Assembly: GCF_014697625.1 (NCBI RefSeq)
Contig: NZ_JACJSG010000011.1
Span: forward strand, 117,843 to 181,842
DNA: 64,000 nucleotides
Direction of reading: 5' to 3'
Origin: Anabaena azotica FACHB-119
GTDB taxonomy: Bacteria > Cyanobacteriota > Cyanobacteriia > Cyanobacteriales > Nostocaceae
The position numbers were made by a program, and so were the translations under genes. The notes under the pieces were generated by a model. That model was not told the origin of the DNA, searched no databases, and worked only from the letters and a program-made list of their open reading frames with translations. Of this stretch, positions 15,772-24,910 are shown one piece after another (position 1 is the first letter of the stretch; each line of letters starts with the position of its first letter).

Positions 15772-16279
15772 ATGCCGTTGTTGGAGGAAACAGGGGACTG
15801 GGAAAACACTGGAAACCGACAGTGTCAACTTAAGGGGAAATGGGCGGTTAGAAACCGCGTCTATACAAACAAAACCCACCTAGCCTGCGGCAAGGGTAAA
15901 GCCGAACGTGGGTTTCAAACCCTTAATTTTTCGCGCTTTCCGCGAAGGCGGTGAGACCAGTCCTGTAGGCGGGTTTCCCGCGCCCTGGGAACTGGCGAAC
16001 CCGGAGGGACTTCGCCTGTGTAGCCGCGAATTACATGAGACTGTTAATTGACAGAATCCCCTAAAAATTATTTTGGGGGATTCTACGGTAGAAATTTTTC
16101 ACTTGTTAAATCATCCCACAAATATAGCAGTAGCCACATAGGTGAGGACATTGATGAATCACAAAATCTTTATAGTAAACAGGTTTTGAACCTATCACCC
16201 GTCCCCTGTCCCCTGTCCCCTGTCCCCCGCTATGTGCTGCGCTGGCAAGACTTTGTGCAGAATTAGAATATGAAAACAA
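15772..16279. other. Intergenic: dispersed repeats, no gene
   Basis: The gap contains the Nostoc-type repeat pairs GTGGGTTTCAAACCC and GCGGGTTTCCCGCG, a palindrome AATCCCC...GGGGATT (about 16053-16083) and CCCTGTC heptamers (about 16200-16225). Open frames here are explained by these repeats. Confidence 0.55.
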
Positions 16280-17083
16280 TCATTTATTTTCCTGCATACT
16301 TCTGACAATTTTAGTCACTAGATTTCTAGGAATAAATCTTACACTTTTTGCCATTAATTTATTGATTAGACCAGGAATAACAATTGTTTTGCCCTCCATT
16401 AAACCACGATAACCAATCTGTGCAACAGTTGCTGCGTTCATCATTCTCTTTGATTTAAGCAGTTTAGAATCTGCCATACCTGTTCTTTCATGAAAAGCAG
16501 ATTGTGTTGTTCCAGGGCAAAGAACTGTCACGGTCACACCTGTATTCTCTAATTCATTAGCTAGTGCCTCTGAGAAAGATAAAATATATGCCTTAGTAGC
16601 AAAATAAACTGCCATCAAAGGCCCTGGCTGAAAAGCAGCAGCTGAAGAGACATTTAATATTTTGCCTCGACCTTGCTGAATCATACTTTTGAGAAATAGT
16701 TTAGTCAAATGAGTTGTACAGACTAAATTTACCTGTAACATTTCCAATTCATCAGTAAGATTAGTTTCATGAAAAAAACCGTATGTACCAAAACCAGCGT
16801 TATTCACTAACACATCTACTTGAATATTTTCCCGTTGTAATTCCTGAAAAATTTCGTCAGGTGAAGTTATTTTAGATAGGTCTTTGACAATGTATTTAAC
16901 AGAAATACTGAATTGCTCTTGGAAATATAGTGCAACTCGTTGCAGCTTTGTCTCTATTCTATCTATTAGTACAAGATTGTAATCGTTCTGTGCAAAAATA
17001 TACGCTAATTCATACCCAATGCCATTAGCTGCGCCAGTAATAAGAGCAGTCTGTGTTTGCTGATGATTATTTGTTTTATTCAT
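16280..17083 (-). CDS. Short-chain dehydrogenase/reductase
   Basis: A 267-residue classical SDR with a TGAANGIG cofactor loop (about 16-23), NNAGFG (about 93-98), an active-site Ser in NVSSAAAF, and YFATKAY providing Tyr and Lys (about 157-163). The PG...TTQSAF segment after the active site is typical of the DltE/SDR c family that often reduces fatty or sugar keto groups. Asp in the VLIDR segment after the second strand suggests NAD(H) preference. No partner genes nearby, so the substrate is open. Confidence 0.82.
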   Translation of the reverse strand: MNKTNNHQQTQTALITGAANGIGYELAYIFAQNDYNLVLIDRIETKLQRVALYFQEQFSISVKYIVKDLSKITSPDEIFQELQRENIQVDVLVNNAGFGTYGFFHETNLTDELEMLQVNLVCTTHLTKLFLKSMIQQGRGKILNVSSAAAFQPGPLMAVYFATKAYILSFSEALANELENTGVTVTVLCPGTTQSAFHERTGMADSKLLKSKRMMNAATVAQIGYRGLMEGKTIVIPGLINKLMAKSVRFIPRNLVTKIVRSMQENK

Positions 17084-17644
17084 TTTAGCTATTAGGTAAA
17101 TTGTGTGAGTTAACTAGCAGTCTCGATACTTAATAGTGAGGCTAAAGTTCATCAAGCACAAAATGAATACATTCTATTTAGCTTACGATCTGAACAAACA
17201 GGATTCAGTTCCCTAAAATTATCTTAAGAATTAGTTTTTAGAATAAGCTCACTAATTAATAATTTCTAAAAGAGTAATTTTTGGGTTAAGACAAATATAA
17301 TCTAAAAAATTTAATTCTGAAAGAGAAAAAAGTCATAAATATAAGCGTGACTAAAGTCATGTTGACACAAAACCTGAAACCAAAAGGAAGATTTTATCCT
17401 TATTTCAGAAGAAAATTAATCAATAAAAAGTCCATTTAAAACTTTTTTGATTTTGCATAATGATTATTTTAATTGCGCCGTCGGTCGGTGCGTCTTGAGA
17501 GTAATGGTTGGATCTGCGATGTCGTCCCCTTTCGGGGAATTAATTGATGAAGACCTGATTATAATATCATTTCACAAAAAATCTGCTCCAGATGCCACCT
17601 CCCAAACCTATGCTACATCTTGCTTTCTCAATCAGCGAATTTTG

Positions 17645-17797
17645 GGCGTTGCTGAATTGGAATATGAAATCGCAAAATGACCTTCCTTTTTCTTTGTAAC
17701 TTAGCGCCTTCTCTACGAGACGCTACGCGAATGCGCCTTCTCTACGAGACGCTGCGCGAATGCGTGAGACAAATTCATATCTTGATTCAGCAACGCC
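17645..17797. mobile_element. MITE, family B, with 8-bp target duplication
   Basis: A 153-bp element with perfect 13-bp terminal inverted repeats GGCGTTGCTGAAT/ATTCAGCAACGCC, extended imperfectly by ATATGAA. It is flanked by the 8-bp direct repeat GAATTTTG (17637-17644, 17798-17805). Inside are two near-identical units containing CTTCTCTACGAGACGCT. No coding capacity. The GGCGTTGCTGA end is of a kind seen in cyanobacterial transposases of the IS4 group, which probably mobilised it. Confidence 0.75.
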
Positions 17798-17908
17798 GAA
17801 TTTTGAATTGGTATAACACCGAATATTCTGCTGTGGTGTAAATAACTTGCCCAAGCCCTGGAAATTTGCCACAATAAACCCAAGCTTTCCACTACCAAGC
17901 AATAAATT

Positions 17909-18019
17909 ATGCTAACGCCTGGTCAAGTTCTGCGTAACCACTATAAAATCAAGCATATCCTGGGCAGTGGCGGATTTGGCGACACCTATTTAGCAGTAGA
18001 TTTAGACATATTATTTTAA
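17909..18019 (+). pseudogene. N-terminal remnant of a serine/threonine protein kinase
   Basis: The 36-codon frame begins MLTPGQVLRNHYKIKHILG and continues with the glycine loop GSGGFGDTYLAVDLD. This is the standard start of cyanobacterial Pkn2-type kinases through subdomain I. It stops at 18017-18019, before the ATP-anchoring Lys, and a palindromic repeat begins seven bases later. The rest of the kinase is not in the window. Confidence 0.75.
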
Positions 18020-18025
18020 AGTATT

Positions 18026-18082
18026 TGTAGGGTGGGCAATGCCCACCAAAACCATGATTTGGTGGGCATTGCCCACCCTACA
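18026..18082. repeat. Palindromic repeat, GGGCAATGCCC core
   Basis: A perfect 22-bp inverted repeat of TGTAGGGTGGGCAATGCCC plus ACC, with a 13-base loop. It abuts the truncated kinase and shares its core with the palindrome at 2372-2428. Confidence 0.75.
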
Positions 18083-18133
18083 GGTACTAACTTTGAATTT
18101 TGAATTGATATAAGTTATTTATTTTGAGTGATT

Positions 18134-18520
18134 CTTGACACTCCTCGCTCTAAAGAGACGTTCGCGTTAGCGTCCCGGAGGGAGGATTCTTGCTTCATCC
18201 GTCCTCTCTAGAAATCTGAATACTAGTATTCAACTTTCTCCGTTTGGATACGTCCACAAGCTCACACGGACTGCCCGACCGCGTTTGAAAAGGTTTTTAA
18301 TTTCTGCGTTTACTCCCACATTTGTCAGCCACTGCGTTGGACGGGTTTCCCGGCATAAAGCAAGTGGCGGTACAAGATGCGTGGATTTATACTACCTGTC
18401 TTTCCGGATCAGGAGCAGTCCGCTTGACCTACTTCGTCTTTTATTTGTGCGCTTTACCGCTATTAGTTATACTACCACAAAAGCCGCCCTAGAAGGGCGG
18501 GGCTTTAAACCCAGTTTTTC
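18134..18520 (-). mobile_element. Internally deleted IS200/IS605-like element
   Basis: Read on the minus strand, the left end has GGGTTTAAAGCC, a hairpin CCGCCCT/AGGGCGG and CTTTTGTGGTAGTATA. This matches the left end at 50870-50925 (GGGTTGAAAACC, CGTCCT/AGGACG, CTTTTGGTAGAATA). The right end reads CAAGAATCCTCC, a palindrome and GAGGAGTGTCAAG, the same pattern as the elements at 1-119, 39211 and 50870. Only about 390 bp separate the ends, so any tnpB-like gene has been lost. Confidence 0.65.
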
Positions 18521-18570
18521 GGTAATGATAGAGACATTGCATGGCAACGTCTCCACAACATGGTTAGCAA

Positions 18571-20553
18571 TTACTCAGCTAAGTTAATCGCCGGGTTACG
18601 ACTAAAAAAGCCTCTGGGTGATAGTTTAAACCCTAGTTTGTGAACAGGCATCACAGGCCAATCTTCTGGCTTGGGTACATGAGTAATACCCATTGTGTAC
18701 CACAAAACAATATCTTGATTAACCAAAGATTCATCATCGGCAATATATTGAGGTAAACCTTTTGCTGATGTTGCTTGATTAGGATAATCACCAGCCGCAT
18801 ATAATTCATCGGCTTTATATTTAGTCACCCAAACATGATGGGTGGCAAACTCAGCTTTCTGCCGAATTTTCGCGCCCTCCACTGGGAAAAATACTGTGTT
18901 ACCTCCAGGCATTAACATATATGCAGGCGCAACTCCTAAAGCATTCTTTTTCTCTGCACTGGCTATCATCCATTCTCGACTGTGTTTGATATCCAAATCA
19001 CGGACAGCTGCTTTTTCAGTTTTGAGTGGGGTATCTTCTACTGTAATTGCATTACCTACAGGATTATTCTTACTCATCGGCAAACTTTGTACATTCATTT
19101 CCATCACAGTATTAGCTTGTCCATCAACATCCATATCTAAGCGATAGTTAAAGAAGTGTTGATGATTTACACCAAAGAGGTTTTTCGCTAACAACCGCCC
19201 AAAAGCATCATCTTGAGACTGGGTTTGTGCTGCTGTTCCCTGCACTAAGACTATACCTGTTAAATCATTTTGTACTTCTAAAGTGCCATCTTGGTGGAAA
19301 ATCCAGTTAATACTGTAATCATAGTTATCAACCGCCGCCGTGATGGTAATAACTAATTCTCGGTTCCGCCGGACATCGTTGCGTTGGGTTTTGTATTCAT
19401 AATGTTTCCAGAGTATGCCGTTATCGCGTTCGTAAATGCCGACAACTCCAGGCATAGTATAGGGTTCTCCCTCTTCATTGGCAAATACGGCATCAAGTAA
19501 AATCCCATTTTGGGGAATTTCCTTGCCTAACTCCATTGTGCTGGCTAATAAACCAATGTTATATTCACCTACATCAAAGGCATTTCTAAATGACCAAGTT
19601 GGATCAGGGTCGCCGTATGGTACTACCATTTCCGATAGACTAGCGCGATACAATATTGGTCGGATATTTTCACCATCTTGGTAAGTTACTTGATATAATA
19701 CCAACCCATCACGGGGGTGCATGAGATAACGAAACTTCCAACCTTGCCAGCTAATTTCATTGCCTTTGATTTGGAAACTTTTACCTTGGGGTTGCAGTGT
19801 TTGTAGGAGTTTAGGCGGTGTCAGTAATCTACCCAAGGACTGTAAATCATAGTCCCAATTTTCTTGGGAGATGGGGACTATCCCTTGGTCGATAAAATTG
19901 GTGACAGTACCTTTATTTAAATCGACTGTGGCTATTACGCCTTCGATAGGGCTGCCGTAATGATTCCAATGTTCGCCTTTGTAAAATAATAAAGTCCGAC
20001 ACAAACGGCTACCTGTGGCTACTTCTTCTTGACTTAAAATTCCCGCCCCCCAGCAACTAACTACCACCTTGTCAAAATCTGCAATTCCCCGCTTCTTCAT
20101 GGCTTCCTGCCATCGGGGATCTGATGTGACTACCTGCCGTGCTAACCTATACTCTGCGTTGAAAATGGCTGGTTGGACGTTGGGCTTTTCTTGCCAGGAG
20201 GCGATTTTTGGCGTTTTCAGGTCAACAATAGCCTCGTAGGTTTTATTTTGCTGTCTCTCATACACTACCATAAAAGCTTTACGCTCAAATGGTTGACCTT
20301 GTGTAAAATTCGTAACTTCTTGTTTATCTGGTTCCGCCAAAGCAATTAAAGGGAAAGCCGCCATATCAGTTAAAGCTTTTTCCTTTTTAATTACAGCAAC
20401 TGCCGTTTTAATTTCTGCTGCTGTCAAAGCCGTTAGAGGATGGGAAATAGATGGCTGTTGCGCTGTCACTGTTCTCATTAATCCCAGTGAGACAGCAAAG
20501 CCGATGATGCTAAGAATAGCTAGTAAAAAAAATAGCTTTAACCACTTCATCAT
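18571..20553 (-). CDS. Copper-containing primary amine oxidase
   Basis: A 660-residue protein of the topaquinone amine oxidase family. It oxidises primary amines to aldehydes with release of ammonia and hydrogen peroxide. The cofactor Tyr lies in DNYDYS (about 412). Copper ligands are the two His of HQHFFNYRLDMDVDG (about 463-465) and the His of GITHVPKPEDWPVMP (about 626). A hydrophobic N-terminal segment (about 5-30) implies export or membrane anchoring. A short domain (about 35-110) with the N3-like pattern precedes the catalytic part. The adjacent genes encode copper oxidase subunits on the same strand, but a terminator-like hairpin lies between. Confidence 0.9.
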   Translation of the reverse strand: MMKWLKLFFLLAILSIIGFAVSLGLMRTVTAQQPSISHPLTALTAAEIKTAVAVIKKEKALTDMAAFPLIALAEPDKQEVTNFTQGQPFERKAFMVVYERQQNKTYEAIVDLKTPKIASWQEKPNVQPAIFNAEYRLARQVVTSDPRWQEAMKKRGIADFDKVVVSCWGAGILSQEEVATGSRLCRTLLFYKGEHWNHYGSPIEGVIATVDLNKGTVTNFIDQGIVPISQENWDYDLQSLGRLLTPPKLLQTLQPQGKSFQIKGNEISWQGWKFRYLMHPRDGLVLYQVTYQDGENIRPILYRASLSEMVVPYGDPDPTWSFRNAFDVGEYNIGLLASTMELGKEIPQNGILLDAVFANEEGEPYTMPGVVGIYERDNGILWKHYEYKTQRNDVRRNRELVITITAAVDNYDYSINWIFHQDGTLEVQNDLTGIVLVQGTAAQTQSQDDAFGRLLAKNLFGVNHQHFFNYRLDMDVDGQANTVMEMNVQSLPMSKNNPVGNAITVEDTPLKTEKAAVRDLDIKHSREWMIASAEKKNALGVAPAYMLMPGGNTVFFPVEGAKIRQKAEFATHHVWVTKYKADELYAAGDYPNQATSAKGLPQYIADDESLVNQDIVLWYTMGITHVPKPEDWPVMPVHKLGFKLSPRGFFSRNPAINLAE

Positions 20554-20636
20554 GCGTAAGAATCTGCAAACTAATTTACATTATCTATTTCTTACAAGCA
20601 GAGATGAAACCGAATTAAAGCGGAATGTCAATGGTC

Positions 20637-20740
20637 AATAGTCAATAGTCAATAGTCAATAGTCAACGGTCAACTGTCACCTGTCACCTGTCACCTGTCA
20701 CCTGTCACCTGTCACCTGTCACCTGTTACCTGTCACCTAT
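20637..20740. repeat. STRR heptamers (AGTCAAT, CTGTCAC)
   Basis: About five AGTCAAT units are followed by nine CTGTCAC-type units. These 7-bp tandem arrays are typical of heterocystous cyanobacteria. No spacers are present, so it is not a CRISPR array. Confidence 0.85.
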
Positions 20741-20742
20741 CA

Positions 20743-20767
20743 ACAAAAAAACCCCCAGAGGGGGCTG
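20743..20767 (-). terminator. Terminator of the coxBAC operon
   Basis: On the minus strand AGCCCCC-TCT-GGGGGTTTTTTTG forms a GC-rich stem followed by seven T residues, about 50 bp after the coxC stop. Confidence 0.8.
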
Positions 20768-20813
20768 AATTGTTAGGTTGTCCGCGTGGAGTGAACAACT
20801 ACATAATTAATAC

Positions 20814-21437
20814 CTACAGCAAATACAGTAATCCGAATAAAATAATCCAAATTACGTCTACGAAGTGCCAGTATATTTCCGCAGCTTCGATACCGAAGCG
20901 TTTTTCTTTAGTGTAGTGACCGGGAGTGCGCGATCGCCACAATACAGCCAAAATCGCCAAAACGCCGATAGTTACGTGCAGTCCGTGAAAGCCAGTCAAT
21001 ACATAGAACGCACTGGCAAATAAATTAGTGGTCAGTCCAAATTCCAAATGTGTATATTCATACACCTGACCAACTAAGAATATTGCACCCATTGCCGCAG
21101 TAATTGCTAACCAGGTACGCATACCCTTAGTATCATTCTTTTTAATTGCTGTATCAGCATTGTGCATCACAAAGCTACTAGCAATCAGATTGACAGTGTT
21201 CACACCAGGAAGCAACAGTTCTAATTCTGGTGTACCTGCTGGCGGCCAGACAGGTAAAGTTGAACGGAAAGCTAAATAAGCTCCGAACAAGCCCAAGAAT
21301 ATCATTCCCTCAGCGACAAGGAAGACAAATAATCCAAACAGCCGATGATCAGGGTGTTCTTCGTGATGACCTGCTGCTTCGGCTGTGTGGTGGTGATTTA
21401 GTTGCGTTTTCGCTGGGTCAATAGTTTGACTTTGCAT
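20814..21437 (-). CDS. coxC: Cytochrome c oxidase subunit III
   Basis: A 207-residue membrane protein with five hydrophobic segments, the length usual for the short bacterial subunit III lacking the first two helices. Motifs include HRLFGLFVFLVAEGMIFLGLFGAYL, FHGLHVTIG and the end AEIYWHFVDVIWIILFGLLYLL. It stabilises subunit I and proton uptake. Last gene of coxBAC, separated from coxA by 160 bp that hold GGGGAAA and ACACCCCT repeats. Confidence 0.95.
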   Translation of the reverse strand: MQSQTIDPAKTQLNHHHTAEAAGHHEEHPDHRLFGLFVFLVAEGMIFLGLFGAYLAFRSTLPVWPPAGTPELELLLPGVNTVNLIASSFVMHNADTAIKKNDTKGMRTWLAITAAMGAIFLVGQVYEYTHLEFGLTTNLFASAFYVLTGFHGLHVTIGVLAILAVLWRSRTPGHYTKEKRFGIEAAEIYWHFVDVIWIILFGLLYLL

Positions 21438-21598
21438 GAATCTTAAAAATGGTAAATGGGGGAAGGGGAAGGGGGAAAGGGGAAGGGGGAAAGGGGAAGG
21501 GGGAAAGGGGAAGGGGGAAAGGGGAAAGGGGTTTAGCTAATAGATTTGGTTACTAACCTCTCACCCCTACACCCCTACACCCCTATACCCTTACACCC

Positions 21599-23311
21599 TT
21601 ATACTGGCTCATCTGGTGCAGCCCTTAGCACTGAGTTGGGGCCAGCAGATAAGACGGGATTGGCATCGGATAGGGGTACGCCTTCGTTCGCCTTTTCCAA
21701 GCCGTAATCATAAGGCCCTGTAGCTAGGACTGGGAGTTCATCAAAATTTTCAATTGCAGGTGGTGAGGTGGTCATCCACTCTAGGGTGAGTCCGCGCCAA
21801 GGATTATTTCCGGCTTTCTCACCATATAACCAACTCCAAATCGCATTAAAGATGAAGGGGAAGGTGGAGACAGCGAGGATGTAAGAACCGTAGGTACAAA
21901 TTTCGTTTAATAAAGTAAATTTGGGGTCGTATTGAGCTACACGGCGATTCATACCCATCAAACCAAGTTTGTGCATGGGTAAGAAGGTCATGTTTAAACC
22001 AACAATTGTCAAGACGAAGTGAACTTTACCCCAAAATTCGTTGACCATCCGTCCCGTGATTTTCGGGAACCAATGATATATGGCGGCGAAAATACCCAGG
22101 ACGCTACCACCAAATAGGACGTAGTGCAAGTGAGCAACAACAAAATAGGTATCGTGGACGTGGATATCAAAAGGCACTGCTGCCAACATGACACCACTAA
22201 CACCGCCAATCACGAATGTACCGACGAAGCCCATCGCAAATAACATGGCGGAGTTGAACTGGATTTTACCGCCCCACATTGTACCCAACCAGCTAAAGAT
22301 TTTGATCCCTGTGGGTACAGCGATGATCATCGTAGTGATCATAAAGAACATCCGCAACCAACCGGGGATACCACTGGTGAACATATGGTGCGCCCAGACG
22401 ATTAACCCTAAGAAACTGATGGCTAAGGATGAGTAGGCGATCGCTTTATAACCGAAAATTGGTTTACGCGAATGCACGGGGATAATCTCAGAAATTACGC
22501 CAAAGAAGGGCAAAATCATGATGTATACCGCCGGGTGGGAGTAAAACCAGAACATATGCTGGTAAACCACCGGGTCGCCGCCGCCTGTAGGATTGAAAAA
22601 TGTCGTACCTGCCAACAAGTCAAAAGCCAGCAGAATCAAACCTGCGGCTAAAACTGGTGTGGAAAGCAAAACCAGTGCGGAAGTAGCAAACATCGCCCAG
22701 CAGAACAAAGGCATTTGATGGAAGCCCATACTGGGGATACGCATCTTATAAATGGTGACGAGGAAATTAATCGCCCCCAAAATTGATGACGTACCCAACA
22801 GCAGGACACTAATAATCCATATAGCCTCGCCTACTTGTCCTGTCACCAAGCTCAAAGGAGGGTAGGAAGTCCAGCCTGCATCGGGTGCATCCCCTACCAC
22901 CAAACTGGCAATCAGCAACAGTCCAGCCGGGGGAATCATCCAAAAAGCTACAGCATTTAATCTAGGAAATGCCATATCTTTAGCCCCAATCATCAGGGGA
23001 ATCAGATAGTTAGCAAAACCCGCACCAGCCGGCACAATCCACAAGAAAATCATGATTGTGGCATGCAGGGTAAATAAGCTGTTGTAAACTTCTGGCGTGA
23101 CAAAATCTACCTCTGGTGTCCGTAGTTCTGTACGCACCAAGTCAGCCATCACGCCGCCAATGCAGTAAAAAATGAACGAGGTGACAAGGTATTGAATCCC
23201 GATCACCTTATGGTCGGTATTAAAACTAAAGTAATCTCGCCAAGGTCGCACCCCAGGCTCGTCAATGCGAGCGGGGATATTGGCTGTTTCTTGTAACTGT
23301 GCTTGTGTCAT
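21599..23311 (-). CDS. coxA: Cytochrome c oxidase subunit I
   Basis: A 570-residue, 12-helix catalytic subunit that reduces oxygen at a heme a3-CuB centre and pumps protons. Visible ligands are His in FTLHATIMIFLW (heme a), HPAVYIM with the His-Tyr cross-link pair, WAHHMFTSG (the two CuB His), and HDTYFVVAHLHYVLFGG (hemes a3 and a). The YSHP motif marks an A-type oxidase. It lies 116 bp after coxB. The C-terminal 60 residues are a soluble Pro/Asp-rich extension. Confidence 0.96.
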   Translation of the reverse strand: MTQAQLQETANIPARIDEPGVRPWRDYFSFNTDHKVIGIQYLVTSFIFYCIGGVMADLVRTELRTPEVDFVTPEVYNSLFTLHATIMIFLWIVPAGAGFANYLIPLMIGAKDMAFPRLNAVAFWMIPPAGLLLIASLVVGDAPDAGWTSYPPLSLVTGQVGEAIWIISVLLLGTSSILGAINFLVTIYKMRIPSMGFHQMPLFCWAMFATSALVLLSTPVLAAGLILLAFDLLAGTTFFNPTGGGDPVVYQHMFWFYSHPAVYIMILPFFGVISEIIPVHSRKPIFGYKAIAYSSLAISFLGLIVWAHHMFTSGIPGWLRMFFMITTMIIAVPTGIKIFSWLGTMWGGKIQFNSAMLFAMGFVGTFVIGGVSGVMLAAVPFDIHVHDTYFVVAHLHYVLFGGSVLGIFAAIYHWFPKITGRMVNEFWGKVHFVLTIVGLNMTFLPMHKLGLMGMNRRVAQYDPKFTLLNEICTYGSYILAVSTFPFIFNAIWSWLYGEKAGNNPWRGLTLEWMTTSPPAIENFDELPVLATGPYDYGLEKANEGVPLSDANPVLSAGPNSVLRAAPDEPV

Positions 23312-23427
23312 GGTTAGGAGTCAAGAGTCAATAGTCAATAGTCATTGGTTATAGCTGTGGACTGTGGACTATGGACGAATAGTCACTGGTTATAGCTGTG
23401 GACTTTGGACTGTGGACTATGGACTAA

Positions 23428-24510
23428 CTATTTGTGAATGTGATGTAACATTTCCGGTTGTATGCCCATGTCCTTGGTGTAAGGAGCGAGAAATTCGTCT
23501 GGGGTAAGGTTTGCGGGATTGACAGCTACGGCTTGATTGAGCGTTTCCGTGTTAGCCGCTACCTGTTCCTGCATCCACTTGTTAAAAGCTTCTTCCGATT
23601 CCACAACTACTTGGCTTCTCATTGCGCCGTGGTAGGGGCCGCATAGTTCAGCACAAATGAGTGTATAGTCACCTGCTTTGTTTGGGGTGAAGCGGATTTC
23701 GCTTTGTCTACCGGGGATCGCATCTTGTTTGAGGCGAAATTCAGGAACCCAAAAGGCATGGATGACATCGTTGGCTGTCATATTGATTTCCACTTCTCGC
23801 CCAATGGGAACGTGCAGTTCGCCAGTGGTTACGCCTGTTTCTGGATAGGTGAAAATCCAAGCGTATTGTAGCCCAGTAACGTTAATCTTCAGTCCGGGGG
23901 CTTGACCTACTTTGTCAGGACTTGGGCCAATGGTGGGAGCTACACTACCTACACCTGGGGCATCCTGCTTTTGGGGAATTTGGTCGGCGTTGCGGACTGC
24001 GGCTGTCGCTGGGTCTTGCATAGCCTCATCAGATTTTTCTTGATTGAGGTTGGGCGCATTGCTGGGGGGAGTATCGTTGAGAGTTGCCGCGATCGCCGCT
24101 CCAGGCATTGTCATCGAACTCTGAGTTATCGGTGCTTCGTGGACGGCGTGGGGATCAAAGCCACCGATGTCGTTATACACTTCAAAGCTATAGACAGAAA
24201 TACCGATCACTATAATGGCGGGGATCGCTGTCCAGAGTATTTCTAATGGGACATTACCCTCGATTGGAGGGCCGTCTTCATTATCACCAGCCCGCCGCCG
24301 ATATTTAATTGCACAGTAAATTAATACACCTTCAACAAGTAAAAAGATACCTGCGGAAACGGTCATCATTGTATTAAAAAGACCATCAACCAAATCGGCT
24401 TCATCAGAAGCGGCGACAGGTAATAATCCATGATTTTGACCATACCAAAGGCTGACCAGGGTTAACCCGATGCCTATTAGTAATGTCCAGATTGAACTTG
24501 GAATTTTCAC
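23428..24510 (-). CDS. coxB: Cytochrome c oxidase subunit II (CuA)
   Basis: A 360-residue subunit that accepts electrons from cytochrome c6 or plastocyanin. Two N-terminal hydrophobic segments (about 8-28 and 45-68) are followed by an unusually long Pro/Ala/Asp-rich stretch (about 125-205). The cupredoxin domain then has the aromatic patch LQYAWIFTYP, His in NDVIHAFWVPEF, and the CuA loop CAELCGPYHGAM with both Cys, His and Met. The intact CuA site means a cytochrome c oxidase rather than a quinol oxidase. First gene of coxBAC, divergent from ctaA. Confidence 0.95.
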   Translation of the reverse strand: MKIPSSIWTLLIGIGLTLVSLWYGQNHGLLPVAASDEADLVDGLFNTMMTVSAGIFLLVEGVLIYCAIKYRRRAGDNEDGPPIEGNVPLEILWTAIPAIIVIGISVYSFEVYNDIGGFDPHAVHEAPITQSSMTMPGAAIAATLNDTPPSNAPNLNQEKSDEAMQDPATAAVRNADQIPQKQDAPGVGSVAPTIGPSPDKVGQAPGLKINVTGLQYAWIFTYPETGVTTGELHVPIGREVEINMTANDVIHAFWVPEFRLKQDAIPGRQSEIRFTPNKAGDYTLICAELCGPYHGAMRSQVVVESEEAFNKWMQEQVAANTETLNQAVAVNPANLTPDEFLAPYTKDMGIQPEMLHHIHK

Positions 24511-24910
24511 GGCTCACTTAACTCAATTGGTTACGTTATCTCGAAGCATCTCACTTACTAAGGTAGTCTAGGCTATGAAATATGGGGATAAATGGTCTGA
24601 AATCTTTATTAATTTTTTCGGCTACATTAGAAATTTTGAGTAAAAGAGATTTATTAGATACTTCTGGGAGTAGATGCCAATATTTGGAAAATTTTAAGGA
24701 AAATTTAGCAATTGCAAATTAACTAAAGATTAATCAATTTATAACAACTTAAAAAATACCTAAAGCTTGAGGCAAACAAGCGCTGTAGTGGTTAAAAGTA
24801 ATAAGTAAACACCCATCAATAAATCCGGTTGTATACGCTAGGGTGGAGATGGGTCGGTTATGAAAAGAGAAATTTAAAGCTCTACCAAGGGCGGGCAGAA
24901 GGTATTGTTA
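24511..24910. other. Divergent promoter region coxB / ctaA
   Basis: 400 bp of AT-rich DNA without open frames between two divergent units of one pathway. Promoters for both directions should lie here. I do not see a convincing GTA-N8-TAC NtcA site or other known operator. Confidence 0.5.

Noticed and set aside
18285..18587. A 100-codon plus-strand frame after the kinase remnant
   Set aside because: It lies antisense to the deleted IS200/IS605-like element and overlaps the amine oxidase end; no start signal or family pattern.
20637..20740. CRISPR-like regular repeats
   Set aside because: The units are 7 bp in direct tandem without spacers; they are STRR arrays. The same holds for 42249-42303 and 59885-59925.
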